A stretch of 64,000 nucleotides of DNA from the NCBI RefSeq assembly GCF_025399795.1, contig NZ_JAODTZ010000032.1, forward strand, positions 1 to 64,000, in the 5' to 3' direction. The notes beneath the pieces are model-generated. The model made no database searches and was not told the DNA's origin. It saw only the letters and a list, made by a program, of their open reading frames with translations. Position 1 is the first letter of the stretch. Every line of letters begins with the position of its first letter. The stretch comes from Streptomyces rhizosphaerihabitans (GTDB lineage: Bacteria > Actinomycetota > Actinomycetes > Streptomycetales > Streptomycetaceae). Positions 52,615-61,085 of this stretch are shown one piece after another. A program made the position numbers and the translations under genes.

Positions 52615-53403
52615 ATGACGCACGGCAACGCGCCCGCCGCCCCCGAGCCCCCGGCCCCGCCCGGACAGGGGGGACGCCCTTCACGATCGACACTGGTCGT
52701 CACCGCGCACGCCGGAGACTTCGTGTGGCGGGCCGGGGGAGCCATCGCCCTGGCTGCCTCCCGGGGGGAGAAGGTCACCGTCGCGTGCCTGACCTTCGGC
52801 GAGCGCGGCGAGTCCGCCAAGGCCTGGCGGGAGGGCAGGAAGCTCGACGAGATCAAGGCGATACGCCGCGAGGAGGCCGAGGAGGCCGCCGCCACGCTCG
52901 GCGCCGCGGTCCGCTTCTTCGACGCGGGCGACTACCCGCTGACCGCCACCGCCGAGCTCACCGACCGGCTGGTGACGGTCTACCGCGAGACCCAGCCGGA
53001 CGTCGTGCTCACCCACCCGACCGAGGACCCGTACAACTGCGATCACCCGGCCGCCAACCGCATGGCGCTGGAGGCCCGCATCCTCGCCCAGGCCATCGGC
53101 TACCCCGGCGAGGGCGAGATCATCGGCGCCCCGCCCGTCTTCTACTTCGAGCCCCACCAGCCCGAGATGAGCGGCTTCAGGCCCGAAGTCCTCCTCGACA
53201 TCACCGAGGTGTGGGAGACCAAGCGCAAGGCGATGGAATGCCTCGGCGCCCAGCAGCACCTGTGGGACTACTACACCGACCTCGCCGTACGCCGAGGGGT
53301 CCAGCTCAAGCGCAACGCGGGCCCCAACCTGGGCCTGGCCCACCGGACCAGGGCCGAGGCGTACATGCGTCCCTTCCCGCAGATCGCGAAGGAGCTGGCA
53401 TGA
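52615..53403 (+). CDS. galB: PIG-L family 4-oxalomesaconate hydratase (GalB-like)
   Basis: A 262-residue PIG-L/LmbE-fold metalloenzyme. The usual AHPDDE zinc motif is replaced by TAHAGDFVWRAGGA (29-42), as in the GalB hydratases of the gallate pathway, and a further ligand region is LTHPTEDPYNCDHPAA. GalB hydrates 4-oxalomesaconate to 4-carboxy-4-hydroxy-2-oxoadipate. The assignment rests on this variant motif and on the two following genes, which encode the adjacent steps. It overlaps the aldolase gene by 4 bp (ATGA). The start at 52615 has AAGGAG upstream. Confidence 0.88.
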   Translation: MTHGNAPAAPEPPAPPGQGGRPSRSTLVVTAHAGDFVWRAGGAIALAASRGEKVTVACLTFGERGESAKAWREGRKLDEIKAIRREEAEEAAATLGAAVRFFDAGDYPLTATAELTDRLVTVYRETQPDVVLTHPTEDPYNCDHPAANRMALEARILAQAIGYPGEGEIIGAPPVFYFEPHQPEMSGFRPEVLLDITEVWETKRKAMECLGAQQHLWDYYTDLAVRRGVQLKRNAGPNLGLAHRTRAEAYMRPFPQIAKELA

Positions 53404-54110
53404 GCGGTGTGATCGTCACCGGCCCGCCGAAGGCGGACGCGAAGGACGTCGAGGCGATCGCCGGATACGGCACCGCGACCGTGCACGAGGCGATGGGCCG
53501 CACCGGTCTGCTCGGCACGCGTCTGCGCCCCATCCAGCAGGGCGTCCGCGTCGCGGGCACCGCGGTCACCGTGCTGTCCTGGCCCGGCGACAACCTCATG
53601 ATCCACGCCGCCGTCGAGCAGTGCGGCGAGGGCGACATCCTGGTCGTCACCACCACCTCGCCCTCCACCGACGGCATGTTCGGCGAGCTGTTCGCCACCG
53701 CGCTGCACCGGCGCGGCGTGCGCGGCCTGGTCATCAACGCCGGTATCCGGGACACCGCCGAACTGCGCGCCATGGGCTTTCCCGCCTGGTCCGCCGCGGT
53801 CAGCCCGCAGGGCACCGTGAAGGCGACCGGCGGCTCCGTCAACGTTCCGGTGGTGCTCGGCGGCCAGATCGTCCGGCCCGGCGACGTGATCCTCGCCGAC
53901 GACGACGGCGTGGTGTGCGTGCCCCGCGAGGACGCCCGCACGGTCGCCGAGGCGTCCGAGGCACGCGAGCGGAAGGAGGCGCTGGCCCGCGCCGCCTTCC
54001 TCGAAGGCGAACTCGGCCTGGACCGCTACGGGTTGCGCGAGACCCTCGTACGCATGGGCGTGACGTACACGTCGTACGACGAGTACGTCCGGGACGGAGC
54101 CGCGCCATGA
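53400..54110 (+). CDS. galC: 4-carboxy-4-hydroxy-2-oxoadipate aldolase/oxaloacetate decarboxylase (GalC/LigK type)
   Basis: A 236-residue RraA-fold class II aldolase that cleaves 4-carboxy-4-hydroxy-2-oxoadipate to pyruvate and oxaloacetate. The active-site region is GLVINAGIRDTAELRAMGFPAW near 110-131, with the conserved arginine and aspartate that bind substrate and metal, and ADDDGVVCVPRED follows near 162-174. The C-terminal extension LDRYGLRETLVRMGVTY is typical of the aldolase branch and absent from RraA itself. It is coupled on both sides by ATGA overlaps with the hydratase and tautomerase genes. Confidence 0.93.
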   Translation: MSGVIVTGPPKADAKDVEAIAGYGTATVHEAMGRTGLLGTRLRPIQQGVRVAGTAVTVLSWPGDNLMIHAAVEQCGEGDILVVTTTSPSTDGMFGELFATALHRRGVRGLVINAGIRDTAELRAMGFPAWSAAVSPQGTVKATGGSVNVPVVLGGQIVRPGDVILADDDGVVCVPREDARTVAEASEARERKEALARAAFLEGELGLDRYGLRETLVRMGVTYTSYDEYVRDGAAP

Positions 54111-55195
54111 ACGGGCCCGAGAAGGTCCGCTGCATGCTTCTGCGCGGCGGCACCTCCAAGGGGGCCTACTTCCTGGCCGGTGACTTGCCCGCCGACCCCG
54201 CCGAACGCGACGGCCTGCTGCTGCGCGTGATGGGCAGTCCCGACCCGCGCCAGATCGACGGCCTGGGCGGCGCGCACCCGCTGACCAGCAAGGTGGCCGT
54301 GGTCTCGGTCTCCGCCGACCCCGCCGCGGATATCGACTACCTGTTCCTCCAAGTCGCCGTCGAGAAGGCCGAGGTGTCGGACCGTCAGAACTGCGGCAAC
54401 ATCCTCGCAGGGGTCGGCCCGTTCGCCGTCGAACGCGGACTCGTCGAACCGGGGGAGGGCCGTACCTCGGTACGCATCCGCATGGTCAACTCGGGGGATC
54501 TCGCCATCGCGAGTTTCTCCACCGGGGGCGGGCGCGTGGTCTACGAGGGCTCCGCCGAGATCTCCGGAGTGCCGGGGACAGCGGCGCCCGTGGTGATCGA
54601 ATTCCCGCGGGGAAGCGCCCCGTTGCTACCCACCGGCCGCGCCCGGGACCTCGTCGCCGACACCCCGGTGACGTGCGTGGACAACGGCATGCCGACCGTG
54701 CTGATCGCCGCGTCCTCGCTGGGCGTCACCGGGTACGAGAGTCCGAAGGACCTGGAGGCGGATCAGGCTCTGGCCGCCCGGCTCCGCGAGATCCGCCTGG
54801 AAGCGGGCAAGCTGATGGGACTCGGGGACGTCGAGAACGCCACCGTGCCCAAACTGACCCTGCTCGCTCCACCCCGGTCCGGCGGGGCCGTCATGACCCG
54901 CACCTTCATCCCGGTGCGCTGCCACACCTCCATCGGCGTCCTCGGCGCAGCGAGCGTCGCCGCCGGGCTGCGCGTCGAGGGCGGCGTCGGACACGCCGTG
55001 GCACGGCTGCCCGACCGCGGCGACCGGCTGCGTATCGAACACCCCACCGGATTCCTCGACATCGAAGCCGGTGTCGAGTACGGCCCCGGGGATGCCTCAC
55101 CCGTGGCCCGGCGCACCGCCGTCGTCCGCACCGCACGCAAGATCTTCGACGGCACGGTCTTCCCCCGGCCGGCCGGAGCCGCACATCACCCTTAA
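54107..55195 (+). CDS. galD: 4-oxalomesaconate tautomerase (GalD, PrpF family)
   Basis: A 362-residue PrpF/diaminopimelate-epimerase-fold isomerase that interconverts the keto and enol forms of 4-oxalomesaconate before hydration. Family segments are CMLLRGGTSKGAYFLAGDLP (9-28), GGAHPLTSKVAVVS, DRQNCGNILAGVGPFA with the active-site cysteine, GMPTVLI and HTSIGVLGAASVAAGLR. It is translationally coupled to the aldolase gene (ATGA). PrpF homologues in other contexts isomerise aconitate, but the GalB-GalC neighbours argue for 4-oxalomesaconate. Confidence 0.92.
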   Translation: MNGPEKVRCMLLRGGTSKGAYFLAGDLPADPAERDGLLLRVMGSPDPRQIDGLGGAHPLTSKVAVVSVSADPAADIDYLFLQVAVEKAEVSDRQNCGNILAGVGPFAVERGLVEPGEGRTSVRIRMVNSGDLAIASFSTGGGRVVYEGSAEISGVPGTAAPVVIEFPRGSAPLLPTGRARDLVADTPVTCVDNGMPTVLIAASSLGVTGYESPKDLEADQALAARLREIRLEAGKLMGLGDVENATVPKLTLLAPPRSGGAVMTRTFIPVRCHTSIGVLGAASVAAGLRVEGGVGHAVARLPDRGDRLRIEHPTGFLDIEAGVEYGPGDASPVARRTAVVRTARKIFDGTVFPRPAGAAHHP

Positions 55196-55204
55196 GGAGG
55201 CCCC

Positions 55205-56155
55205 ATGGCCCCGCCGCTCGGCGACATCGCCCACCTCGGGCACGTCGAACTGCTCACCCCCGACCTGGACGCCAGTGTCCGCTTCTTCACGGAGTACCTC
55301 GGTCTGACCGAGAACGGCCGCTCCGGGGACTCCGTCCATCTGCGGACCTGGGACGACTACGAGCACCACAGCCTGACCCTCACCCCCCACACGACCTCGG
55401 GCATCCGCCGCACCGCCCTGCGCGCCTCCAGCGAGGAGGCACTCCAGCGCCGGGTCAAGGAGATCGAGAGCGCCGGCCGCGAGGGCCGCTGGGTGAACGA
55501 TGAGCCAGGCCTCGGCCCGGTCTACGTCACCACCGACCCCGACGGCCACGAACTCGCCCTGTACTGGGAGAGCGAGTGGTACCGGGCGCCCGACCATCTG
55601 AAGCCCGGTCTGAAGAATCAGCCGCAGGCCAAGCCCGGCCACGGGGTCGGCGTACGACGCCTGGACCACGTGAACTACCTCGCCTCCGACGTCGCCGCCA
55701 GCGGAGACTTCGTCCGTGACGCGCTCGGGGCCCGCCCGACCGAGCAGATCCAGCTCGACAGCGGCCGGATCGCGGCCCAGTGGCTGACCTTCAGCAACAA
55801 GTCGTACGACGTCGTCTACACGGAGGACTGGACGGGTTCGAGCGGGCGCCTGCACCACATCGCGTTCGCCACGGACACCCGCGAGGACATCCTGCGTGCC
55901 GCCGACCTCGCCATCGACACCGGTGTCTTCATCGAGACGGGCCCGCACAAGCACGCCATCCAGCAGACGTTCTTCCTGTACGTCTACGAACCCGGCGGCA
56001 ACCGCATCGAGCTGTGCAACCCGCTCACCCGGCTCGTCCTGGCCCCCGACTGGCCGCTGATCACATGGACCGAGGACGAGCGGAAGAAGGGCCAGGCCTG
56101 GGGGCTGAAGACCATCGAGTCGTTCCACACCCACGGCACGCCGCCCATCGGCTGA
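55205..56155 (+). CDS. type I extradiol ring-cleavage dioxygenase (VOC family)
   Basis: A 316-residue two-domain VOC protein of the catechol 2,3-dioxygenase (XylE) type. The iron ligands are H155 (RLDHVNYLA), H218 (RLHHIAFAT) and E269 (GGNRIELCN). H250 and Y259 match XylE His246 and Tyr255. The position of XylE His199 (in KAHDVAF) appears to be Tyr201 (NKSYDVVY). AAGGAGG lies just before the ATG, 9 bp after the tautomerase stop, so it belongs to the same operon. Gallate pathways normally use an unrelated LigB-type dioxygenase at this step; here the VOC enzyme is the only ring-cleaving candidate. Its substrate is therefore predicted, not known. Confidence 0.93.
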   Translation: MAPPLGDIAHLGHVELLTPDLDASVRFFTEYLGLTENGRSGDSVHLRTWDDYEHHSLTLTPHTTSGIRRTALRASSEEALQRRVKEIESAGREGRWVNDEPGLGPVYVTTDPDGHELALYWESEWYRAPDHLKPGLKNQPQAKPGHGVGVRRLDHVNYLASDVAASGDFVRDALGARPTEQIQLDSGRIAAQWLTFSNKSYDVVYTEDWTGSSGRLHHIAFATDTREDILRAADLAIDTGVFIETGPHKHAIQQTFFLYVYEPGGNRIELCNPLTRLVLAPDWPLITWTEDERKKGQAWGLKTIESFHTHGTPPIG

Positions 56156-56243
56156 CCGGCACCCCGGCAGCCGTCCATGGGCTGGCCGGCACGCTCGGCA
56201 GCCGCTCATCGGATGGCCGGCACGCTCGGCAGCCGCTCATCGG
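56152..56243. repeat. 31-bp tandem repeat, 2 good and 1 decayed copies
   Basis: Two near-identical copies (56183-56212 and 56214-56243) share a 30-bp block beginning TGGCCGGCACGCTCGG with a 31-bp period. A decayed copy precedes them and overlaps the stop codon of the dioxygenase gene. Confidence 0.85.
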
Positions 56244-56376
56244 CCGACTGCCATCCGTGGGAACCGCGCATCGGGCCCCGGGTCGGCATCGGTTGCGGCC
56301 GTCTGTCGGCTCAACGCCCGCGGCAGCCGTCTGCCGGCTGACCGACTGAGCGGTTGATTCCAGCCAGCGCAGGCGC

Positions 56377-56406
56377 GCGGGCGGCACCGGAATGTGTGCC
56401 GCCCGC
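56377..56406 (+). terminator. hairpin terminator after the dioxygenase operon
   Basis: A perfect 11-bp stem GCGGGCGGCAC-N8-GTGCCGCCCGC, about 220 bp past the dioxygenase stop and before the transporter promoter. Confidence 0.75.
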
Positions 56407-56472
56407 ATCCGTTTCACCTGGTTCTCAGCTGTCTGTGCGGCGGTCGCGGAGGGTGGCCTGATTGTTTCCTAG

Positions 56473-56492
56473 ATTGTTGACAAAAGCGTTGA
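56473..56492. promoter_or_regulatory. GntR operator/promoter element (site 2)
   Basis: ATTGTTGACAA-N4-GTTG repeats the element found before the GntR gene. A second TTGACA at 56489-56494 is followed after 18 bp by TAGCGT (56513-56518), a plausible -35/-10 pair for the transporter. The operator would overlap or abut the -35. Confidence 0.7.
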
Positions 56493-56612
56493 CACTTCGG
56501 GAGCTCACTCCTTAGCGTCTGTCGCACAATCGGGTCAGCCGCACGAGCCGCGTCGACCCGCATCCCCGATCCCCTTCCAGGGCCCACGCCTCCTGGACGA
56601 GAGGAAACAACG

Positions 56613-57941
56613 ATGTCCTCCTCCCTCGCCCTGCCCGCTCGCGGCGGCAGCAGACTGGCCGCGATCGTCGTCGGCCTCTGCTGGCTGGTCGTCCTCTTCG
56701 ACGGCCTCGACATGTTCATCTACGGCTCCGTGCTGCCGCACATGCTGGAGACGAAGGCCCTCGGCATCGACCCCGGCAAGGCCGGCGACGTCGGCTCCTA
56801 CGCCACCTTCGGCATGCTGATCGGCGCCCTGTCCTCCGGCACCGTCAGCGACTGGGTCGGCCGCAAGAAGACGATCATCTGGTCGACCGCCGTGTTCTCC
56901 CTGGCCTCCGCGGTCTGCGCGTCGGCCGCCGGCCTGGGTGTTTTCAGCCTCGGCCGCTTCCTGGCCGGCCTCGGCCTCGGCGGCCTGCTGCCGAGCGCGA
57001 TCACCATGGTCACCGAGTACGCGCCGAAGGGCCGCCGCGCCCTGATCGTGGGTTCCCTGATGACCGCTCACCAGGCCGGCGGCATCGTCGCCGGATTCGT
57101 GGCGCTCGGGACGGGCGACTGGCGTGTCTCCTTCTGGATCTGCGTGATACCGCTGTTCATCGGGGTGCCGCTCGCGGCGGTGTACCTGCCCGAGTCGATG
57201 GCCTTCCTCCAGGCCAAGGGCCGCACCGACGAGGCCCGCGCGCTCGCCGACCGCTACGGCGTCGGCCTGGCCGCCCGTGCCGAGGAGCGCCGGGCCGCGG
57301 CCGACCGCTTCAGCGCCGTCACCGCCCTGTTCCGTGGCGGCCGCTGGGTCCAGACGCTGCTCTTCTGGGTCGCGTCCTTCGGCGGTCTCCTCCTGGTCTA
57401 CGGCGTCTCGCAGTGGCTGCCCTCACTGATGAAGGCCAACGGCTACAACCTCGGGTCCTCGATCGGCTTCGTGATCGTCATCAACCTCGGCGGCATCGTC
57501 GGCATGCTGATCGGCGGCCGCCTCACCGACAAGTTCGGCGGTTCGCTGATCTCCGCGATCTGGTTCGGCGCCACCGCCGTCGGGATCTACTCCCTCAGCT
57601 TCAAGATGGCGCTGCCCCTCACCTACACCGTCGTCTTCCTGACCGGACTCTTCCTCTTCTCGGCGCAAGCCATGATTTATGCGACGGTGGCGCACCGTTC
57701 CGAGGACGACAACCGTGCCACCGCGGTCGGCTGGACCTCCGGCATGGGACGCTTCGGCGCCGTCTTCGGCCCCTGGCTCGGCGGTCAGCTGCTCGCCACC
57801 GGCTCGACCACCGCGGGCTTCACCGCCTTCGCCCTCGCGGGCGTCTTCTCCCTGGTGTTCGTCAGCCTGACCGGCCTGCGCCGCGTCCAGGTGACGCCCC
57901 CGAGCTCCGTGCGACACCAGGAGCTGACCGCCACCGGCTGA
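56613..57941 (+). CDS. aromatic acid:H+ symporter (AAHS family, MFS)
   Basis: A 442-residue transporter with about 12 membrane helices. The first helix carries the AAHS signature LLVVLFDGLDMFIYGSVLP-like DGLD motif near 30-34. Between helices 2 and 3 is the MFS motif GTVSDWVGRKKTI. The family imports benzoate, 4-hydroxybenzoate, protocatechuate or gallate (BenK, PcaK, GalT). Its promoter shares an operator-like element with the GntR gene, which ties it to the catabolic operon upstream. AGAGG precedes the ATG. It supports the view that the pathway's substrate is an aromatic carboxylate. Confidence 0.93.
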   Translation: MSSSLALPARGGSRLAAIVVGLCWLVVLFDGLDMFIYGSVLPHMLETKALGIDPGKAGDVGSYATFGMLIGALSSGTVSDWVGRKKTIIWSTAVFSLASAVCASAAGLGVFSLGRFLAGLGLGGLLPSAITMVTEYAPKGRRALIVGSLMTAHQAGGIVAGFVALGTGDWRVSFWICVIPLFIGVPLAAVYLPESMAFLQAKGRTDEARALADRYGVGLAARAEERRAAADRFSAVTALFRGGRWVQTLLFWVASFGGLLLVYGVSQWLPSLMKANGYNLGSSIGFVIVINLGGIVGMLIGGRLTDKFGGSLISAIWFGATAVGIYSLSFKMALPLTYTVVFLTGLFLFSAQAMIYATVAHRSEDDNRATAVGWTSGMGRFGAVFGPWLGGQLLATGSTTAGFTAFALAGVFSLVFVSLTGLRRVQVTPPSSVRHQELTATG

Positions 57942-57959
57942 CCGGAGCGGCGTGGAACC

Positions 57960-58000
57960 GGCGTCCGGGCGGGGCCTGAAGAAGGGCCCGCCCGGACGCC
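57960..58000 (+). terminator. strong hairpin terminator of the transporter gene
   Basis: A perfect 14-bp inverted repeat (arms 57960-57973 and 57987-58000, loop 13 nt) begins 18 bp past the stop. It marks the right end of the aromatic island. Confidence 0.85.
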
Positions 58001-58197
58001 CTTGCGTACGGGGTGCGTCGGAGGGAGGAGCCGCCTCCCCCGCCGCGGAACCCCTTCCTGCCGGCGGGCCCCGGCGTCGCTCCCTGCCGCCGGGCCGCGG
58101 TGTCCTTCCCGACCGCCGGGCCACAACGGCCTTCCCGACCACCCGTGGCCCGCATATTCCCGTTGCCCCGTTCGTCCCGGGGTGCTGGAGTGACCCC

Positions 58198-58974
58198 ATG
58201 GATCACGTTGCGGTACTGGCCCTCTTCGACCGGGACATGCGGGAACGCGCACGGCCCGACGCGCCGGGCGCCCGGGTCGAGCGCGTCGGCAAGGTGGTGC
58301 GCCAGTTCGGCGCAGACAAGGGCTGGAACGGGGTGCTCTGGTCCGACCTGGACGAGACGAGCGCCGACGCGGCCATCGCCGAGGAGGTGCGGTTCTTCTC
58401 CGGACTCGGGGGCGGCTTCGAGTGGAAGCTGTACGGTCACGACCGGCCGGAGGACCTGGGGCAGCGGCTGCGGGCGGCGGGCTTCGTCGCCGAGCCCGAG
58501 GAGACGCTGATGATCGCCGAGCTGGGCGATCTGGCACTCGACGTCGAACCGCCCGAGGGCGTACGGCTGTTGCCGGTCACCGACCGCGCGGGCATCGCCC
58601 TCATGGCCGACGTCCATGAGCAGGCATTCGGCGGCGACAGCACCCTCCTGCGCCACCAACTGCTCGCCCAGCTCACCGGCGACGCGGACACGGTCGTCGC
58701 CGTTGTGGCCCTCGCCGGCGACGTTCCCGTCAGCGCGGCCCGCATGGAACTCCCGCCAGGGGCCAGGTTCGCCGGACTGTGGGGCGGCGGCACCGTCGAG
58801 GCCTGGCGGGGCCGCGGTATCTACCGCGCCCTCGTCGCCCACCGCGCCCGGGTCGCCGCGGAGCGCGGCTACCGCTACGTCCAGGTCGACGCCTCCAGCC
58901 AGAGCCGTCCGATCCTCGCCCGGCTGGGCTTCCAGCCGCTCACCACGACCACCCCGTACGTCTACGAAGGGTGA
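58198..58974 (+). CDS. GNAT family N-acetyltransferase
   Basis: A 258-residue protein whose C-terminal half (about 120-255) is a GNAT domain with the acetyl-CoA loop GGTVEAWRGRGIYRALVAHRARVAAERG near 195-222 and the beta-bulge strand YVQVDASSQSRPILARLGF. The N-terminal part (MDHVAVLALFDRDMRERARPD) is a helical segment common to an actinobacterial subgroup. GGAG lies about 8 nt before the ATG. The acceptor is unknown, and there is no functional link to the aromatic island, which ends at the terminator before it. Confidence 0.9.
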   Translation: MDHVAVLALFDRDMRERARPDAPGARVERVGKVVRQFGADKGWNGVLWSDLDETSADAAIAEEVRFFSGLGGGFEWKLYGHDRPEDLGQRLRAAGFVAEPEETLMIAELGDLALDVEPPEGVRLLPVTDRAGIALMADVHEQAFGGDSTLLRHQLLAQLTGDADTVVAVVALAGDVPVSAARMELPPGARFAGLWGGGTVEAWRGRGIYRALVAHRARVAAERGYRYVQVDASSQSRPILARLGFQPLTTTTPYVYEG

Positions 58975-59046
58975 CGCCGGTCGCCGTCCGCGGGGGGCGG
59001 CACGGGCCGATGTCACATCCCCGCGTCCGTGATCCGTCGCATCGGT

Positions 59047-59958
59047 ATGACGACGAAACAGAGCATTCTCCTGGCCGGCGCGAGCGGTGTTCTCGGCCGG
59101 CACATCACCCGGGCCCTGACGGAAGCGGGCCATGAAGTCACCGGCCTCGGACGCGGCCCCGCCAACGATGTCAGGGCCGATCTGATGGACCGCGACGCGC
59201 TGCTGCGGGCCGTCGACGGCCGGCACTACGACACGGTCGTGCTGGCCGCGACCGCTCTGCGCAAGGCGCCCCTGCGCCACCGCGACATGCACGCGACCGA
59301 CGCGCTGCGCGTCGACGGTACCGCCCACCTGATCGAGGCCGCGAGGGCCACCGGCGCACGCCGGCTCGTCGCCGAGTCGATGGTCTTCGGATACGGATTC
59401 GGGGACCACGGGGACCGTGTCGTCACCGAGTCCGACACGTTCGGCCCGCAGGGGACCACGCTCGAACTGGAACGGCACCTCGCGGCGATGCGCATCAAGG
59501 AGCGACTCGTCTTCGGGGCCGCCGGCCTGGAGGGGATCGCACTGCGCTTCGGCCTCTTCTACGGCGCGGGTGGCACCGACGCCCTGTTGCCCATGCTGCG
59601 CGGGAGGCGGCTCCCCGTGGCCGACGACCACGGCCGGGTCCTGCCGTGGGTCGACCTCGCGGACGCGGCCCGCGCGGTGGCCGCCGCCGTGGACCACGGC
59701 CGCCCGGGGCAGGCGTACAACGTCGCCGACCGTACGCCGCTGGGCTTCGCGGCCCATGTCCGGGCCGTGGCCGAGGAGTTCGGCCTGCCGAAGCCGATGA
59801 CCGTACCGCTGTGGATGATGAAGCCCATGTCGTACGCGCAGGTCGTGATGCGTACGACCCTGCGGGTGTCATCGGCGAAGGCGGAACGGGAACTGGGCTG
59901 GACGCCCGCGCACCCGTCCGCCTACGACGGTCTCGCCGCCCTCAACGCGGCCGCCTGA
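59047..59958 (+). CDS. NAD-dependent epimerase/dehydratase (extended SDR)
   Basis: A 303-residue Rossmann-fold protein with the nucleotide-binding motif LLAGASGVLGRHITRAL (8-24). In place of the classic YxxxK it shows a variable segment (TTLELERHLAAMRIKERLVFGA), so it is an atypical SDR that may bind NAD(P) without ordinary dehydrogenase chemistry. Later segments LRFGLFYGAGGTDALLP and VLPWVDLADAARAVAAAVDHG are epimerase-like. The ATG at 59047 is preferred to 59029; no clear ribosome-binding site is seen. The substrate is unknown. Confidence 0.85.
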   Translation: MTTKQSILLAGASGVLGRHITRALTEAGHEVTGLGRGPANDVRADLMDRDALLRAVDGRHYDTVVLAATALRKAPLRHRDMHATDALRVDGTAHLIEAARATGARRLVAESMVFGYGFGDHGDRVVTESDTFGPQGTTLELERHLAAMRIKERLVFGAAGLEGIALRFGLFYGAGGTDALLPMLRGRRLPVADDHGRVLPWVDLADAARAVAAAVDHGRPGQAYNVADRTPLGFAAHVRAVAEEFGLPKPMTVPLWMMKPMSYAQVVMRTTLRVSSAKAERELGWTPAHPSAYDGLAALNAAA

Positions 59959-59987
59959 CCCTGCCGGGCACCCCGGACCCCGGACCC

Positions 59988-60869
59988 TCAGAGGTCGAGT
60001 CGGTACTCCAGCTCCCGGTGGGTGGGCAGATAGCCGAGTGCGTCGTTGATGCCCAGCATCGGCGCGTTGCTGTCGGCCGTGTCGGTCAGCAGGCCGGTCA
60101 GCTCGGGGTACCGCAGACGGGTCCGGCGGATCGACTCCGCCTTCATCCACAGTCCGAGGCCGTGGCCGCGGTGCTCGGGAAGGACACCCGTTCCGTAGTG
60201 CTGGGCGTCGCCCCGGCCGTCGCCCGGTACGACGAGTTCCGAGAAGCCGACGATCGAGCCGTCCGAGCGGTCCACCACGGCCACCGTGTGGAGCGCGTCG
60301 CCCCGTTCGAGCACGACCTCGGCCACCGCTACGACCCGCTCCACGTCCCAGACGTCGATGCCGTGGTCGCTGTCCTCCATCGGCATGTCGTCCATGGCCC
60401 GCCGGGAGCCGGCGTAGGTGTGCGCCAGGTCGGGCGGCACGACCCCGTCCCAGTGCGTCAACTCGTAGCCCGGATGCGGGCGTTCGGCGATCCCGGTCAC
60501 GGTCTGGACGTCCGGGTTCGACAGCGGGAGGCGTGCGAATGTCAGGGCCAGTACGCGGCGGAACCCGCGCGCCGCGAGAAACGCGCCGCCGGGAGAGCCG
60601 GCCACGACCCGGGAGACCAGTGACCGCCGTTCGTCGCTCCGCGCGGCGGTGACGGCGGCGTCCAGGAGAGCGCCGCCCACGCCCGTGCGCCGCTCGGCGG
60701 GGTGTACGGCGATCTCCAGCTCGGCGCGATGGTTCTCACCCTCCCGGGTGAACAGCCGGAGGAACGCCGAGCCCACCGGGACCCCTTCGGGATCCGAGGC
60801 CAGCCAGGCCAGACGGCGGCTCGACGCGGTGGTCCCGGGATCGGTCAACGGCGTGATGCGTGGCGGCAA
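59988..60869 (-). CDS. tandem GNAT acetyltransferase
   Basis: A roughly 293-residue protein with two GNAT halves. The first has AELEIAVHPAERRTGVGGALLDAAV; the second has YGTGVLPEHRGHGLGLWMKAESIRR followed by TDTADSNAPMLGINDALGY, a motif typical of mycothiol-synthase-like and aminoglycoside-type GNATs. The TTG at 60869 is proposed because GGAG stands 5 nt before it and family-like sequence (PPRITPLTDPG) starts there; an ATG at 60971 would add 34 residues. It converges with the epimerase gene. The second half looks the better catalytic candidate. Confidence 0.85.
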   Translation of the reverse strand: MPPRITPLTDPGTTASSRRLAWLASDPEGVPVGSAFLRLFTREGENHRAELEIAVHPAERRTGVGGALLDAAVTAARSDERRSLVSRVVAGSPGGAFLAARGFRRVLALTFARLPLSNPDVQTVTGIAERPHPGYELTHWDGVVPPDLAHTYAGSRRAMDDMPMEDSDHGIDVWDVERVVAVAEVVLERGDALHTVAVVDRSDGSIVGFSELVVPGDGRGDAQHYGTGVLPEHRGHGLGLWMKAESIRRTRLRYPELTGLLTDTADSNAPMLGINDALGYLPTHRELEYRLDL

Positions 60870-61085
60870 GGTCTCTCCGTGGCGTCGGGTGCGGGGTGTG
60901 AAGCCCGCAGACCGTAGCCGCACGCACCCGCGCTCCGCAACGGAATTCAGCAGCGCCACTACGTAGGTCATCCGGCACCCCGCACCAGGGCCCCGGACCG
61001 GTCCGCTGAGCCCCCGACACGGTTGAGCCCCGACACGGTTGCGTCCCGACCGATGGCCAGGGGCCGATGAGCCCGAGCCGCTCTG

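Larger units (their letters stand above)
56156..56612. other. 457-bp gap between dioxygenase and transporter genes
   Basis: It holds the 31-bp repeats, a terminator hairpin (56377-56406) and the GntR-type promoter element (56473-56492). The transporter is thus likely a separate transcription unit of the same regulon. No gene is supported in the gap. Confidence 0.65.
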
